A stretch of 64,000 nt of DNA from Malacoplasma iowae (GCF_900660615.1 NZ_LR215023.1:868001-932000); one strand, 5' to 3'; counted from the first letter of the stretch, positions 10,091 to 22,503 are shown. Numbers and translations: made by a program. The notes: a model not told the origin generated them from the letters alone.

Positions 10091-12226
10091 TTAACTTTTT
10101 CTAGTTATAAGTTTAGCAATAGTTCCACCTTTTTTCATTTCTTCAAGTTTTGCTTTGTTTGGAAGTGGTTGATCTGGATTTTCTTTAATTCATTTTTCAT
10201 ATTGTTTATCACCAATGATGTAATTACATTTTGGTCATGAAGAACAACCAACGAATTTTGAGTTTCCTTTTCTTGCTTTTCTCATCAATAAATCTGAATT
10301 ACATTCAGGACATTTATAAGGTATAACTTCTGGTTTTTCCAATGGTTCAACATGTTTACATTCAGGTCATCCAGAACATCCAATAAATTTACTTCCACCT
10401 TTTCTAGCTTTTTTGATAACCAAAGGTTTGTTACATTCTGGACAGTTTCTACCAACTTTTTCATCTTCAACTTTTTGCATTGATTCATAAGCATTATCAA
10501 CTTCATTATTGAATGATGGAGCAAATTCTTGAAGTCATTTTTTTCATTCTTCTTCACCATTTGCTATTTTATCTAAATGTTCTTCCATAGTTTTTGTAAA
10601 GTCTTTATTAATTACATCTGGAAAGAATTTTTCTAATTGTTCAATAACAATTTTTCCATCTTTAGTCATTACAAAAGAACGTTTATCAAGTTCAGCATAA
10701 CCTCTATCTAGTGCCACATTTGCCATACTACTATAAGTTGAAGGTCTTCCAACTCCTGCTTTTTCTAAATCAGCAATTAGTGTTGCTTGTGTATATCTTG
10801 GTGGCGGAGTTGTTTGGTGGTCACTAACTTTTTTAGTTTCTTCGTTCAATACAGTTCCAACTTTATAATTTGATAAATCAATTAATTTATCACCATCTTT
10901 ATCTTCATAATCAACATAAACTTTTCTAAAACCGTCAAATTCACATTCTCTAGAAAAAGTATAAAATTTGTTTTTATTATTTTCCAATCAAATAGTTATT
11001 TTTTTAAATTTAGCATTAGCCATTAATGATGCAATTGTTCTACTTCAAATTAATTTATATAAAGCTAAATCATCTTTTTCAAGTTTACCTTTTAAAGAAT
11101 CTGGAGTTATAAATGGATGAATTGGTCTTATCCCTTCATGAGCATCTTGAACATTTCCACCTTGTTTAACTTTTGGTTGTTCAATATTTTGTTTACCTAA
11201 ATATTTTTCTCCATATTCTTTAACAATAAAATCTCTAGCAGTTTTTACAAAAGTTTCACTAAGTCTTGTACTATCTGTTCTAGGATATGATATTAATGCC
11301 ATTTGGTTACCATCAATATCAACACCTTCATAAAGTCTTTGAGCTACAAGTGTAGTTTTTTTAGAATTTCAATTTAATTTGTTAATAGCATCTTGTTGTA
11401 AAGTTGATGTTTTATAAACAGGTTTAGCTGATGAACTACTATATGATGGCTCTTCAATTTCTGTAATTTTATATTCTTTTGATAAGTTTTCAAAAATTAA
11501 ATTAGCACTTTCTTCATCTTTAAAATTTATTCCTGTACTAAATGATTTTTCATATATATTAACATTTTTAATATCTGAGTTAACTTCTTTTAAAATCAAT
11601 TCATTTTTATCTTTTAAAGTTACATCAATTGTTCATCAATAATCTGGTACAAATGCTGCAATTTCTTTTTCTCTATCTTCAATAAATTTCAAAGCAACAG
11701 ATTGAACTCTTCCAGCTGATTCTGCTTTTAATTTAATTTGCATTAATTTAGATAATCTAAAACCAATTAATCTATCTGTTATTCTTCTTGCAAATTGTGA
11801 TTGAACTCAATTTAGATCAATATCTCTTTTATAGTTAAAAGAATCAACTATTGCATTTTTTGTAATTTCATTAAATGTTATTCTTTTACATTTTTGTTTA
11901 TCTTTTTCATCAAGAACCTCAAAAACATGTCATGCAATTGCCTCACCTTCTCTATCAGGGTCGGTTGCAAGATATATTTCTTTAGCCTTTGAAGCAAGCT
12001 TTTTTATTTCTTTTATAATTTCTTCTTTAGGAGTTTCATTTTTTATTAAACCTTTTGGTTTAGGAATAATTCATTTTGGTTCAAAAGTGTCTTTATCAAA
12101 ACCCATACCAAAAGATGACAAATCCCTAATATGCCCAATAGTTGCAATGATTTTATACTCATTATCTAAATATTTAGTTAGAGTTTTAATTTTATTTGGT
12201 GACTCAATAATTAATAATTTGTCCAT
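10091..12226 (-). CDS. topA: DNA topoisomerase I
   Basis: A 711-aa type IA topoisomerase assembled across several TGA-Trp codons in one frame. N-terminal Toprim MDKLLIIESPNKIKTLTKYL with the acidic motif ATDPDREGEAIAWH; active-site tyrosine in ALISYPRTDSTRLS; conserved HEGIRPIHP and AGVGRPSTYS. The C-terminus carries two four-cysteine zinc ribbons (CPECNKP... and CPECNSD...), fewer than in many bacteria. It relaxes negative supercoils in the cytosol. Stands alone, with AAGGAG-like sequence before the ATG and its own terminator. Confidence 0.96.
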
Positions 12227-12465
12227 TTAATCTCCTTGTTCAACTAGATATAAAATAATCTAAAAAGTATTATATTATAAAGTTGTTTTATTTCAATAAA
12301 CTTATTTTAAAAATTAAAACAATATAAATTTTATAACCTTTCTTTAAAAATATTTAAGAAATTAATTTAATTTTATCGACATAAATTATTAACTCAAAGC
12401 TTTTAAATTATGAATATAAAAATATAAGCATGCTTTATGCATGCTTATAAAGTTGATAAATATAC
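12227..12465. other. Intergenic region with a terminator hairpin
   Basis: No gene seen. The only structure is ATAAGCATGC/GCATGCTTAT at 12424-12448, a strong stem followed by ATATTTTTATA on the minus strand, the likely terminator of the M20 amidohydrolase operon. The rest is AT-rich promoter-type sequence upstream of topA's stop-free start. Confidence 0.6.
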
Positions 12466-13659
12466 TTAATTAGAATTTAAATATTTAATTAACATATTAA
12501 CTGAAACACCCATACTTATAGCTAAAACTGAGTCGTCTCATTTAAATGTTGCTGAATGGTGGAATGGTTCTGGTTCATTTTCTTTATGAATTCCTACTTG
12601 GAAATAACATGATGGAACTTTTTGTGCATAGTATGAAAAATCTTCAACACCATATTTTGCATTTTCAAGTTCAATAACATTGTTTGAACCAATTAATTTT
12701 TTAGTTTCTTCCATAACAAATTCAGTTAATGCTTTGTCATTGTTTAAAGGAGGATATCCTTCATAGAAATACCAATCATATTCAGCACCATATATTGAAC
12801 ATGTTGATCTTACCAATTCTTTAATAGACTCAACAATTTTTCTACCAAACTCAATATCAAACACTCTAATTGAACCGCTCATTTCAGCTGATACTGGAAT
12901 TACGTTTTCACTTGAACCAGAGTGCAAAGTACCAACAGCTAATACAGCACCTTTATTTGGATTTTTAAGTCTTGAAATTAATGATTGAAAATCAACTACA
13001 AGTTTAGATGCAATAAATACTGGGTCAGCACATTTGTGAGGTTCAGAACAGTGACCACCAACTGATTTAATTGTTAATTTAAAATCAATAAATGATGAGT
13101 AAAAATCACCTTTTTTAAAATAAATTTTTCCAAAATCACCAGCTCCATATGTATGGAAACCAAAAGCATTATCAACACCTTCAAGAACTTTTCCTTCTTG
13201 CATAATTTCATAAGCACCACCAGGGTCTGGACCTTCTTCTGCTGGTTGGAATAAAATTCTAACCTTTCCTTTAAAGTCATCTTTCATTTCATTAAGAATT
13301 GCTGCAACTCCTAATAAACTAGCAGTATGACCATCATGTCCACACATGTGTGCAACTCCAGGATTTCTAGATTTATAATCTACATCTGCTAATTCAGTTA
13401 ATGATAAAGCATCAATGTCTGCTCTAAACATAACCGTTTTTCCTGGTTTATTTGAATCAATATCAAAATAAATACCAGTTTGAGATTTTTGAACAGCATA
13501 TTTTAGATCTTTAAATCCATAGCCTTCTAAAACCTCTTTGATATATTTTGTTGTATTGTATTCTTGGAAACCAAGTTCTGGGTTTTGATGAATATATCTT
13601 CTGTGCTTTATAGCATCAGGTAAATATTTGGAAACCAATCTTTGTATTTTTTCTTTCAT
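12466..13659 (-). CDS. M20-family amidohydrolase
   Basis: A 397-aa metallopeptidase of the aminoacylase/carboxypeptidase branch. Metal-binding motifs MCGHDGHTASLLG and QPAEEGPDPGGA, the dimerisation-domain boundary VGGHCSEPH, and the C-terminal EDFSYYAQKVP are all present. One TGA-Trp near the end adds the last 24 residues. Such enzymes remove acyl groups from amino acids or cleave peptides, useful to an organism living on scavenged peptides. It is 18 bases downstream of rbgA. Exact substrate not predictable. Confidence 0.92.
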
Positions 13660-13677
13660 TTTTTTTACTTTCCTTTC

Positions 13678-14508
13678 CTAATTAAAATCTATACCCATAT
13701 CTTTATTATCATCCAAAAAATTATATAAATACAAAAAACATCTGTGCATGTCATAATTTTTTTTGTCATTATAAAACTTCTTTTTTTCACAAAGTTTGCT
13801 AATAAAGAAATCAAAATCATTAGGATTTTCAAGGATTTCAAAATGTTTATTGATTAAATTATCATATTTATTATTTACATAAAAGTAAAAATTCTTAAGA
13901 ACTTCATACTGGTCTACAACATCAAAATTAACAGTTTTAATCATTGTTAAAATACAACCAACATCAAAGTTTTCTACCTTTTTGAAAAACACTCCAGGAG
14001 TATCTAATAACATAATATTGTCTGTAACTTTTGTTCACTGTTTTTTTCTTGTAACCCCTGGTTTATTTTGAACAACTAAATGTTTTTTATTCAAAATAAA
14101 ATTAATTAAAGATGATTTACCAACATTGGGTAATCCAATTACCATTCCAAATAATTGGTAATTAACATAACCTTTTTTTATTAATGAATTTATTTTTTGA
14201 AAACATTTATTTTTAATTTCATTAATAATTCTATTTCTATCATTTTTATTATGTATAGAAATAAATATTATATCTGGATACAACTTAGTATATTTTTTAA
14301 CATCAACCAAATCACTTTTAACTGCTACTGTTATCTTTATTTTGTTATTAAACAATTGGTTTAGTTCATAATTTGAAGATTGTTTAATTGCTCTAGCATC
14401 AATTACTTCAATAAAAAAATCTATGTTCTTGATTTCATCTGAAAACAATCTCATAGATTTTTGCATATGTCCTGGAAACCAATTAATTACATTATTTTTG
14501 TTTTCCAT
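13678..14508 (-). CDS. rbgA: Ribosome biogenesis GTPase RbgA (YlqF)
   Basis: A 276-aa circularly permuted GTPase: the G4 motif AVKSDLVD comes before G1 GLPNVGKSSLIN and G3 DTPGV, as in YlqF. It begins with NWFPGHMQKSMR, the RbgA signature. It matures the large ribosomal subunit. The C-terminal ANTAR-like RNA-binding helix region is present but divergent. Sits between pyrG (5 bases upstream) and the M20 gene. One TGA-Trp in the switch region and one near the N-terminus. Confidence 0.94.
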
Positions 14509-14513
14509 ATTTA

Positions 14514-16139
14514 TTATTCATTAGTTTTAGAATGCTTGCTAGCATTTATAAAACTTAAAAATAGCGGATTTGGTGATAATGTTTTAGTTGTAAATTCAGG
14601 ATGAAATTGTGTTCCGATAAAAAATTTATGGTTTGATAATTCAATTATTTCTACTAAATTATTTTCTAAGTTGATTCCACTAAAGACCATACCATGTTCT
14701 TCAAATAGATTTCTATAATCATTATTGAATTCATATCTATGTCTATGTCTTTCAATAACATTTTCTTTTTGATAACTTTCATATGCTCTTGTATTTTCAA
14801 CAATATGACAATCATAATTTCCAAGTCTCAAAGTACCACCAAGATTTTTATCTTTATATTTTCCTTCAAGAATTAAAAATATTGGATTTTCAGTACTTTC
14901 ATCCATTTCATAACTATTTGCATCATGTAAGTTTAAAACATTTCTTGCAAATTCAATACAAGCAAGTTGCATTCCTAAACAAATTCCAAATAGTGCAATA
15001 TTGTTTTCTCTTGCATATTTAATTGATAACACTTTACCTTCAATACCCCTATTACCAAAACCTCCTGGAATTAAAATTCCATCATAGTTTTTTAAAGATT
15101 CAACATTTTCACTATTTATATTTTCTGAATTAATTAAATCAATTTTAATTTCACTATTTGCATAGTATGCTGCAATTTCTAAACTACTTACAATAGATGA
15201 ATAAGCATCACTTACATCAGTATATTTACCTATAACAGCTATTTTACATTTGTAATTTTTCTTACTTTTAATTTTCATAGTGAAATTAGTTCACTCACCA
15301 AGATCACCAACATTAATAGAATTCATGCCTAGTTTATTTAATATAACATTATGAAGGTTTTGTTCTAATAAATATTCTGGTAAAAAATATATATTATCTT
15401 GGTTTGGAAGAGTAAAGATATTATTAACATTAATACCACAAGTTAGACTAATTTTTTCTTTGTTATGTTCGCTAACTTGATTTTTACTTCTAATTAATAA
15501 TAGATTTGGTGTTATTCCTAAACTCATTAATTCTTTAACAGAGTGTTGTAAAGGTTTAGTTTTTTCTTCTTTTGAAGTAAGCATTTCAATGATTGGTACT
15601 GTATGTAAAATTAATACTTGATTATCATATTTTGCTTTAAGCTGTCTGCAAGCTTCTAAGAAAGGAATTGATTCAATGTCTCCAACAGTACCACCAACTT
15701 CAACTACTAAAAAATCTGGTTTATAGTTATTAGCCATCGCTATAATTGATGCATTAATTTCATTAGTGATATGTGGAATAACTTGAATAGTTTTTCCAAG
15801 ATATTTACCATCTCTTTCGCTCATTAAAACATCAGAATAAATTTTTCCAGAAGTTATGTTTGAACCACTTGGAAGGTTAGTATTTAAAAATCTTTCATAA
15901 TTACCAATATCAAGATCTGTTTCTTTTCCATCTCATGTTACAAAAACTTCTCCATGTTGATATGGTGACATAGTCCCAGCATCAATATTTAAATAGGGAT
16001 CAAACTTCATATTTAACACATTGAAACCTATATGTTTTAAAAGCGCTCCAATGCTACTACAAGCAACACCTTTCCCAAGCGATGAAAATACACCCCCTGT
16101 AACTACAAGAATTTTTGTATTGCTATTTAATAATTCCAT
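14514..16139 (-). CDS. pyrG: CTP synthase
   Basis: A 541-aa CTP synthetase, normal length. Synthetase domain: [13 protein letters not shown] and [14 protein letters not shown]. Glutaminase domain: Cys nucleophile in [12 protein letters not shown] and the HPEF catalytic His-Glu near the end. It makes CTP from UTP, ATP and glutamine. ATG at 16137-16139 was chosen because GGGGGA lies 5 bases ahead; an ATG 12 bases and a TTG 21 bases further upstream are in frame but lack a ribosome site. Two TGA-Trp codons. First gene of pyrG-rbgA-M20. Confidence 0.96.
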
Positions 16140-16302
16140 AATTTCCCCCATTTCAATCAATTTTAAAGTATGTACCCCATACTAAACTTTATTATTTTAT
16201 CAAAAAAGAACTAGTTATTATCAATATTATAATTAAAAATAATTAATAAAATTTTTGATTTATTAATTTCTTAAATAAGCTATAAAATAACGAAAATAAT
16301 AA

Positions 16303-16353
16303 AAAATCACATTATAGATATAAATATAATTTACACCTAAATAATGTGATTTT
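16303..16353 (-). terminator. Terminator of the VWA/MoxR operon
   Basis: A 13-bp perfect stem AAAATCACATTAT/ATAATGTGATTTT with a 25-base loop and T-rich minus-strand tail, just beyond the VWA gene stop at 16363. Confidence 0.75.
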
Positions 16354-16362
16354 ATAAACTAA

Positions 16363-17769
16363 TTAAATATCCAATGGAGCTGGATTATCTGTTGGTTGGT
16401 CAACATTTTGTTCTTCTTGTTTAAGTTCTTCATCAGACTTAGCAACAAAATCCCAATCCTTAATTTTCTTAATGAAACCAAATGCTTTAATTGATTCTAG
16501 ATTATTTTTGCTTGCAACATTTGCTTCAGCAATATCATTAATTATTTCTTCTTCATCTTCATCAATATTTAAACCATTGAAATTATATTTATAAGCTCAA
16601 TTTGTTGTAAACATAGTTTCCAATGTTGATTTATTATCTTGATTATTGATTTTTAAAGAATGGAAATGATGATCTCTTTCTTTAAGTTTTTTAATTTTTT
16701 CAAGAGTTTCTCTATTTGGGTTTTTAAACAAGAAATCTGAAATAATTAATATATTTGCCTTTCTGTGTTTTTTGTTTCCCAATACTTTATATATTTCATC
16801 AATTGCAACTGAGATGTCACTACCACCATAAAAAGATTTTTTAAATACATCTCTTGTTGATTTAAGTTTATTTTTTGAATCTGAAAGATCAACTGATCTA
16901 GCTTTTGTTGAAAATGTTAATAAAATAACATTAACCTTTAATTCTTCTAAAATATTAACTATTACCATAGCAATAGCTTTAGAGAAAATTTCTTTTAATC
17001 CTCTCATAGAACCACTTGTATCAACACATAAAACAAGTGGACCTCTATCTTTGATATCTTTTTCAAAGATATCAATTTCTTCAATAATTTCTCTTTCAAT
17101 CCCTCATAGTTGATATGAAAGTAGTTTCTTTTCTACAAAGTTTTTATAGAAAACTAATTCCAAATCTGGATCATCAAGTTGTGCAATTTCTGTTGGTAAT
17201 AATCCACTTAGGTTATCACTTTGATGTAATGAGAAAACTTCTTGTGGAATATCTTCTAAAAATAAATCACGTTCTGTTTGTGTTATAAATAAATTTCTTT
17301 CAACAAAAGTACCTCAAGATTGAATTGCTTTTCTTATGTTTTCATCATCTTTAATAATTTCAAAGTAATTATTAAATGCTTTATAAACTAAAGATTCTCT
17401 TTCTTCAATATCAATGTTGTCCCACATAAAATGCATGTCATAATCTTGCTTTTCTGGAACATCTTGTAATATTTCAATTGGAGATGCAATTGCAATTCTT
17501 TCTTCTGATGGAACTGTAAATAAAGTTTCATCATTTTGTAAGTCTTCTTCTGTTAATCTTTTAGATTCAAAATATTTAATTATTGGAAAAAGTTCTAATG
17601 CATTTTCTTTTTTCTTTTTTACTGAATTAATTAGATCTTTTCTGAATGTTTCAAACTCTTTACGATTTGGTTTACTACCGCTACCATTTACAAATTCATA
17701 TAACTTATTAACTGTTGTTTCACTATTAGTTAATAAGTCTACTATCATATCTTTTAAATTTAATTCCAT
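16363..17769 (-). CDS. VWA-domain protein, ViaA-like partner of MoxR ATPase
   Basis: A 468-aa protein, close to E. coli ViaA in length and layout. The C-terminal von Willebrand A domain has an intact MIDAS: DTSGS at residues 250-254, the following Thr region FYGGSDI and the strand ANILIISDF. The N-terminal half is a helical region with DLFLEDIPQEVF and LWGIEREI segments of the kind seen in ViaA. The last about 60 residues are acidic and disordered. It lies 27 bases after the MoxR gene, the same order as ravA-viaA. Two TGA-Trp codons. Probable cytosolic adaptor for the AAA+ partner; role in mycoplasmas unknown. Confidence 0.85.
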
Positions 17770-17796
17770 GGGTTATTAACTTTAAATTTTTAAAAG

Positions 17797-19521
17797 CTAT
17801 TGTAAATCAAGTGCTGGTAAGATTTTTTGTTTATCTTTTGTAGTAAATCCGTAGTTGATCAATTTAACATATACAAACATATCTTTTATTTTATCAACAA
17901 TATCTTCTAACACTAAGATAGAGTTGTTGATAGCTTCTTGTAAGAATCCTAAACTTTTGTTTTCAACAAATAGGTTAGATGCTTTCATATCAGCAAATTT
18001 TTTGTTTCTTAATGTTTTTAATGTTTTAACATCACTATTAATTCTATTAATTAAAGCTGTTGCAGTATTTTTGATATCTTTAATGAATTCAACTGTAGGT
18101 CTAATCAATCTGTAATGATCAACTTCTTTTTCTTCAAAGTTAGTGTAAATTTTTATTTTTTCACCATTTTCATCATTATCTTTATATAAATAGAAGTTTG
18201 TACCATCATATTTTAATAATGCTTTTCTTGATGGGGCTACACTAGTTTTAAATTCATCAGCTGTACAATAATTTAACATTCAATCCATAACTTCAAAGTT
18301 TTCGTTTTTAGGAATGTTATCAATATCTTCTTTTTTAAAGAAGAATTTGTTTTTATCTGCATCCATAAAATAATAGTAAACATCATCTTTGTTTCTATAT
18401 GATTTAATGATTACATCTGTTTTAACTTCATGAATAGCAATATTATCAATTATTGTTTCTCTAATTTTGTTGAAAGATTCTACAGCATAAGAATATCTTC
18501 CATCAATACCATATTCAATACTTGAAGCACAATCATTGATCATTTTCTTAATTTCTGGAATTTGAGTTGGGTTATTTCAAATAACATTTTCTAAAATAAA
18601 ACAATCAGTGATATCAACATATAATCTACCGTTAATAAATGCAGCAACTCTTAAAAGATTACCAATTTTTTTTCATTTACGGTCAGAAACATAAATTAAG
18701 TCAAAGTCATTAGCTTCTGGATTTCTTTCTAATTCTTTTTTATTGAACTCAACAATTTTCTTTCTTAGTAAAGAAATGAAAGCTCTAATGTTTTTTGGTA
18801 TTTCAACATATTCAGCATTCTTAGCAATTTTTTGAACAAGACTTAGATCAAATTTTTCATCATCTGTAATGTTTTGTTTATCAAGTAAGTTAGCTGTGTT
18901 AGTGAATAGTTCAATAAATTTTTCTTCATTTTGAATTGGTTTCATATCAACTCTAATAATGAAACGGTCTCATAAGGCTTCAAGACCTTTATTTCTTTCA
19001 GGTAACTCGTTTGAAGCTGCAATTAATAATGCTAATGGAACTCTTGTAGGTTTACCATCATTGATGAAAATTTTTTCGTTAATAATCATCAATAGTGCGT
19101 TTTGAATAGATGAACTTGCTTTTCAAATTTCATCTAAGAACCCAATATTACAGTCTGGTAAGTATCCATCGATTTTTCTAACATATTTACCTTGTTTAAG
19201 TTCTGTAATATCAATTGGACCAAAAATTTCATCAGGAGTTGAATATCTATTCATCAATACTTCAAATGAACTTGCTTTTTTAAAAATACTTTCAACTTTT
19301 CTTGACACTAATGATTTAGCAATACCTGGAGGACCTAACATAAAAATAGACTCACCAGCTAGTGCACATAAAAATGAAAGTTTTAGAATTTCTTCTCTTT
19401 CAACTAAATCTGCTGCAATTTTATTAACAACATTTTTTGCTGCGTTTCTAATTCATTCTGCTTCTTGTTTAACTTTTTCGTATAATTCTGAATTCATACT
19501 TAAATTTTTATTGTTTTCCAT
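17797..19521 (-). CDS. MoxR-family AAA+ ATPase, RavA-like
   Basis: A 574-aa ATPase joined from several pieces by TGA-Trp codons. Walker A GPPGIAKS (63-70), Walker B GFLDEIWKAS (about 128-137) with the DEIWK form typical of RavA, sensor-1 AASNELPERN, and arginine-finger region LWDRFIIRV. After about residue 300 come a winged-helix/helical region and a long extension (about 270 residues) where RavA carries its triple-helical and LARA segments. Start ATG has GGAG 8 bases upstream. Middle gene of three; product would form hexameric rings. Confidence 0.88.
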
Positions 19522-19546
19522 AATAATTCTCCATATACCTATTTAA

Positions 19547-20377
19547 TTAATTTTTAGATTGTCCTAAATGTGTTCAAATTTTTTCTAATTGGTCATCTAC
19601 ATATTTTTTTGTAGCAGCATCAGTGTCTTTTCTTGGTTGAGCCAAATTAGTAATGTTTTTAAAATTGGCATCAATAAAGATTGAGTTTTCTTTGTCAGTT
19701 GCAAATACATGATTTTTTTCAAAGATTTGAATTTCTTGCATCATTGGCTGTAGCTCATCAAAATTCTCTAACATGAAAATATTTACTAAGTCTGTTAACT
19801 TTAACATGGTTGATCTTGTCATATCAATCGCATCATCAGCAACAGGAATCCCATTATCTCTCATGTCTCTAAGTTTTGCATATAATTTTTTAACTTTGTC
19901 TAATTCATCTTTATATGCTTTTTCAAGACTTGCTGGTGATATCATATCAGAGTCAGTGTTTCTTAGTTTATCTTTAATATTTGCTTGTAGGTCGTTTCAA
20001 GAAATTGCAAATATATTTGGATTTATAATTACTTGGTTTTGAGCTTTTTGATTTTCGTCTCTTACAAATTCTTTATAGTCATAAACATTTTTAGCAATTA
20101 TTTTATATAAGTAACCATACTTTTTGTGATTACCTTTTCTTAATGCCATAATAATTGATTTACGATATAAATCAATTTCAGCTTTTGTTGGAGCATCAAG
20201 AGTTTTGTTCATGAATTTGTAAATAACTCCTACAACTTCATCACTCTTATCAATAATTCTTATATACAAAGCAAGGTTTCTTTTAAAATCCTCACTATCA
20301 TATTCGTAATCTAAAGATTTATTTTCTGTGTTTTGTTCATTTGTAAGATCTTTTTCTTTTAGTTCTTTGTCTGCCAT
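19547..20377 (-). CDS. Unrecognised helical protein, first gene of the MoxR-VWA operon
   Basis: A 276-aa protein with one TGA-Trp (19994-19996). It is highly charged, predicted largely helical, with a heptad-like stretch (SLEKAYKDELDKVKKLYAKL) in the middle and no membrane segment or signal peptide. An N-terminal 25-residue tail rich in Lys, Glu and Asn looks disordered; the C-terminal motif DTDAATKKYVDDQLEK is reminiscent of tail-fibre/collar repeats but occurs once only. No family recognised. It precedes the ATPase gene by 25 bases and shares its promoter, so it is probably a third component or adaptor. Confidence 0.75.
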
Positions 20378-20556
20378 AAAAAATCCTATTGATTACCTTT
20401 CTTTCAAACAACTATTCTAATTATAGTATAAAAATTAATAAAAATAAATATTACATGCTATAATAAAATTTTATCACGGACTAATGCTTTACTATTATAA
20501 AAGCTACTGAGTAGTGTTTTTATTGATTATTATAAAAATATGTTTGTAAATAAAAA
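20378..20556. promoter_or_regulatory. Upstream region of the MoxR operon
   Basis: No gene. A minus-strand -10 box TATAAT (20420-20425) lies 43 bases before the first start codon. No clear -35 and no operator seen. Confidence 0.5.
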
Positions 20557-20584
20557 ATATAACAACCATGATTAGTTGTTATAT
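20557..20584. repeat. Target-site duplication of IS copy 2, left
   Basis: A 28-bp palindromic sequence (ATATAACAAC...GTTGTTATAT) repeated exactly at 21747-21774. Rejoined on the minus strand it gives grpE stop, hairpin, then TTTTTTATTT, i.e. the grpE terminator. Confidence 0.93.
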
Positions 20585-21746
20585 CCCTAACTGACATGTG
20601 AAGTGCAACACTTCAATGTTACATTAAACTCTCGACTTTGAAATATAAGTTGAGAGTTTTTTTGTTTTAAATATTTTCTTGATACATTTGGTAAGCTGTT
20701 TTATAACCAAACATTTTTCTTGGGATGTTGTTTACTTTTCATTCAAGAGTTTTTATTTTATCTTCACTTACTAAACTGAAGTCAGTTCCTTTTTTATATC
20801 ATCTTCTAACTATCCCATTTATGTTCTCGTTGGACCCTCTTTGGAATGAAGAATAAGGTTGGCAATAATAAACTTTAAAGTTGAATTGTTTTGCAGTTAT
20901 TCCCATCATTTGAAACTCTAACCCATTATCAACAGTGATGCTTTTTATTGGGAGTTTTTCATCTCGAATAATGGTATACATTTTAGCCATCATTGATCTA
21001 GCGTTCTTCCCTTTTATTTTTCTAATAATTGCCAACCTTGTTTTTCTTTCCACTAATGTCAATAAGTGGTAATAACCACTTTGCCTTTTACTAACTATTA
21101 GATCAGCTTCTCAATGTCCAAATTCTTTTCTATTGTTTATCTTTTCTGGTCTTAGACTATAAGGAATGCAGTATTTTCCATCAATTTTAGAAAATATACC
21201 TATTTTTCTTCTTTTTCCTTTAACATATTTTCTTCTTAAACAATCTCTTCTTTGTATCTTTCAAATCTTGCTATTGATTCATCTAAATACTTGCCTAGCA
21301 CTTGGAACTTTAACTAACGGATAGTTTTCTTTTATTCAAAAAATTGTAGCTTCTACACCATGAGATTTAGGATTAAATTTTTGAATAAAAAGATCTGTGA
21401 AGTTTTTGTACTTCAACATAAAAAACATATGACAATTTGATTTTCTTCTAATGTATTTTTTGTGAGCAGTTGATGAATAATAAATCCCTGTTGAAGATGT
21501 GTTTCTTTTTAATTCTCTTGATATTGTTGATTTGTTTTTATTTAAGATTTTTGCAATCTTATTCATAGAATATTTTTCTTTATTTCAAAGAAAATAAATT
21601 AAGCATCTTTCTTCTTTTGTTAAATGTTTATAAGTTTTCATAAGCACTCCTAATATTCATTATCTTTTTATTAGTGAACACTTACAAACAAAACAAATGA
21701 AGTGCACACTCTTTTTTGAGTGTTGCACTTCACATGTCAATCGAGC
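20585..21746 (-). mobile_element. IS30-family insertion sequence (IS1630-like), copy 2
   Basis: A 1162-bp element with the same inverted ends as copy 1, inserted in the terminator of the dnaJ-grpE operon. Transposase on the minus strand. The outward-facing hairpin near 20628-20662 (AAACTCTC/GAGAGTTT followed by seven Ts) would stop plus-strand transcription entering the element. Almost identical to copy 3. Confidence 0.94.
20667..21641 (-). CDS. IS30-family transposase, copy 2
   Basis: Intact 324-aa transposase with TGA-Trp codons. HTH STISRELKRNTSSTG and DDE motifs HWEADLIV, DNGLEF, QRGSNENINGIVRR. Differs from copy 1 at a handful of residues and from copy 3 by almost none, which suggests that copies 2 and 3 arose recently from one another. 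Confidence 0.94.
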
Positions 21747-21774
21747 ATATAACAACCATGATTAGTTGTTATAT
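21747..21774. repeat. Target-site duplication of IS copy 2, right
   Basis: Exact 28-bp repeat of 20557-20584, keeping a hairpin directly downstream of grpE. Confidence 0.93.
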
Positions 21775-21793
21775 TAATCTTTATTATTCTTTA

Positions 21794-22501
21794 TTATTTT
21801 GAAACTTGTACTACAGCATGCTTCACAACTCTATCATGAAGTTTATAACCTTTTTTAATAACTTTAGTTACAAGATTAGGTTTTGTTCCTTTAACTTCAA
21901 CAGTTTCAAAAGGGTCCATAGTGTTTGGGTCAAATTCATCATTTACATTAATTTGAATTTCTTTAACTCCATTATCTGAAAGATAATTTTTAAACATACT
22001 ACTAAACATTGCAAAACCTTTTAAATAGTTTTGAATTTCAGGATTATTAGGTGAGTTGTTAACTGCTAATTCAAAATTGTTAATGATGTCTATTAAATCA
22101 ACAATTTTGTCTTTTAAAGCATACTTTTTAATTTCAAAAACTTCTTTTTCAAATTTTATTTGATATTCTTTAATTTTTTCATCAAGTCTTAATTGTGCTT
22201 CTTTAGCTTTGTCGTTTACTTTAATTACAAGAGTTTTATTAAGATCTTGAATTTGGTTTTCCAAGTTTTTAATTGATTGCTTTTTTGTTTCAAGTTCTTT
22301 CTTTAGATTTGTTATTTCTATTTGTAGTTCATTTACTTTATCATTTTTAATATCTTTTATACTTAAATCTTTTTTAATGCTTAAATCTTTTTTAATTTCA
22401 TGATTTGGATTGTTTTGTTGATTTGTTTCAGTATTTGTCGATTGTTCTGTTTTTTTTGTAAAATTTTTGTCTTTACCAAAATCTTTTTGTTTATTTTCCA
22501 T
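21794..22501 (-). CDS. grpE: Nucleotide exchange factor GrpE
   Basis: A 235-aa GrpE. The N-terminal 60 residues are polar and contain a short tandem repeat (KKDLSI twice), followed by the long GrpE coiled coil and the C-terminal beta domain ending with KKGYKLHDRVVKHAVVQVSK, the family signature. It releases ADP from DnaK. It follows dnaJ by 2 bases, an uncommon order; no dnaK or hrcA lies nearby. Confidence 0.94.
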   Translation of the reverse strand: MENKQKDFGKDKNFTKKTEQSTNTETNQQNNPNHEIKKDLSIKKDLSIKDIKNDKVNELQIEITNLKKELETKKQSIKNLENQIQDLNKTLVIKVNDKAKEAQLRLDEKIKEYQIKFEKEVFEIKKYALKDKIVDLIDIINNFELAVNNSPNNPEIQNYLKGFAMFSSMFKNYLSDNGVKEIQINVNDEFDPNTMDPFETVEVKGTKPNLVTKVIKKGYKLHDRVVKHAVVQVSK

Positions 22502-22503
22502 AA

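Noticed and set aside
10285-10560. An open frame of 91 codons inside topA
   Set aside because: It is an alternate frame of the topA zinc-ribbon region; the topA frame continues through a TGA-Trp and gives the cysteine motifs.
14783-15022. Plus-strand open frame within pyrG
   Set aside because: Antisense shadow of the pyrG glutaminase region, with no ribosome site and biased composition.
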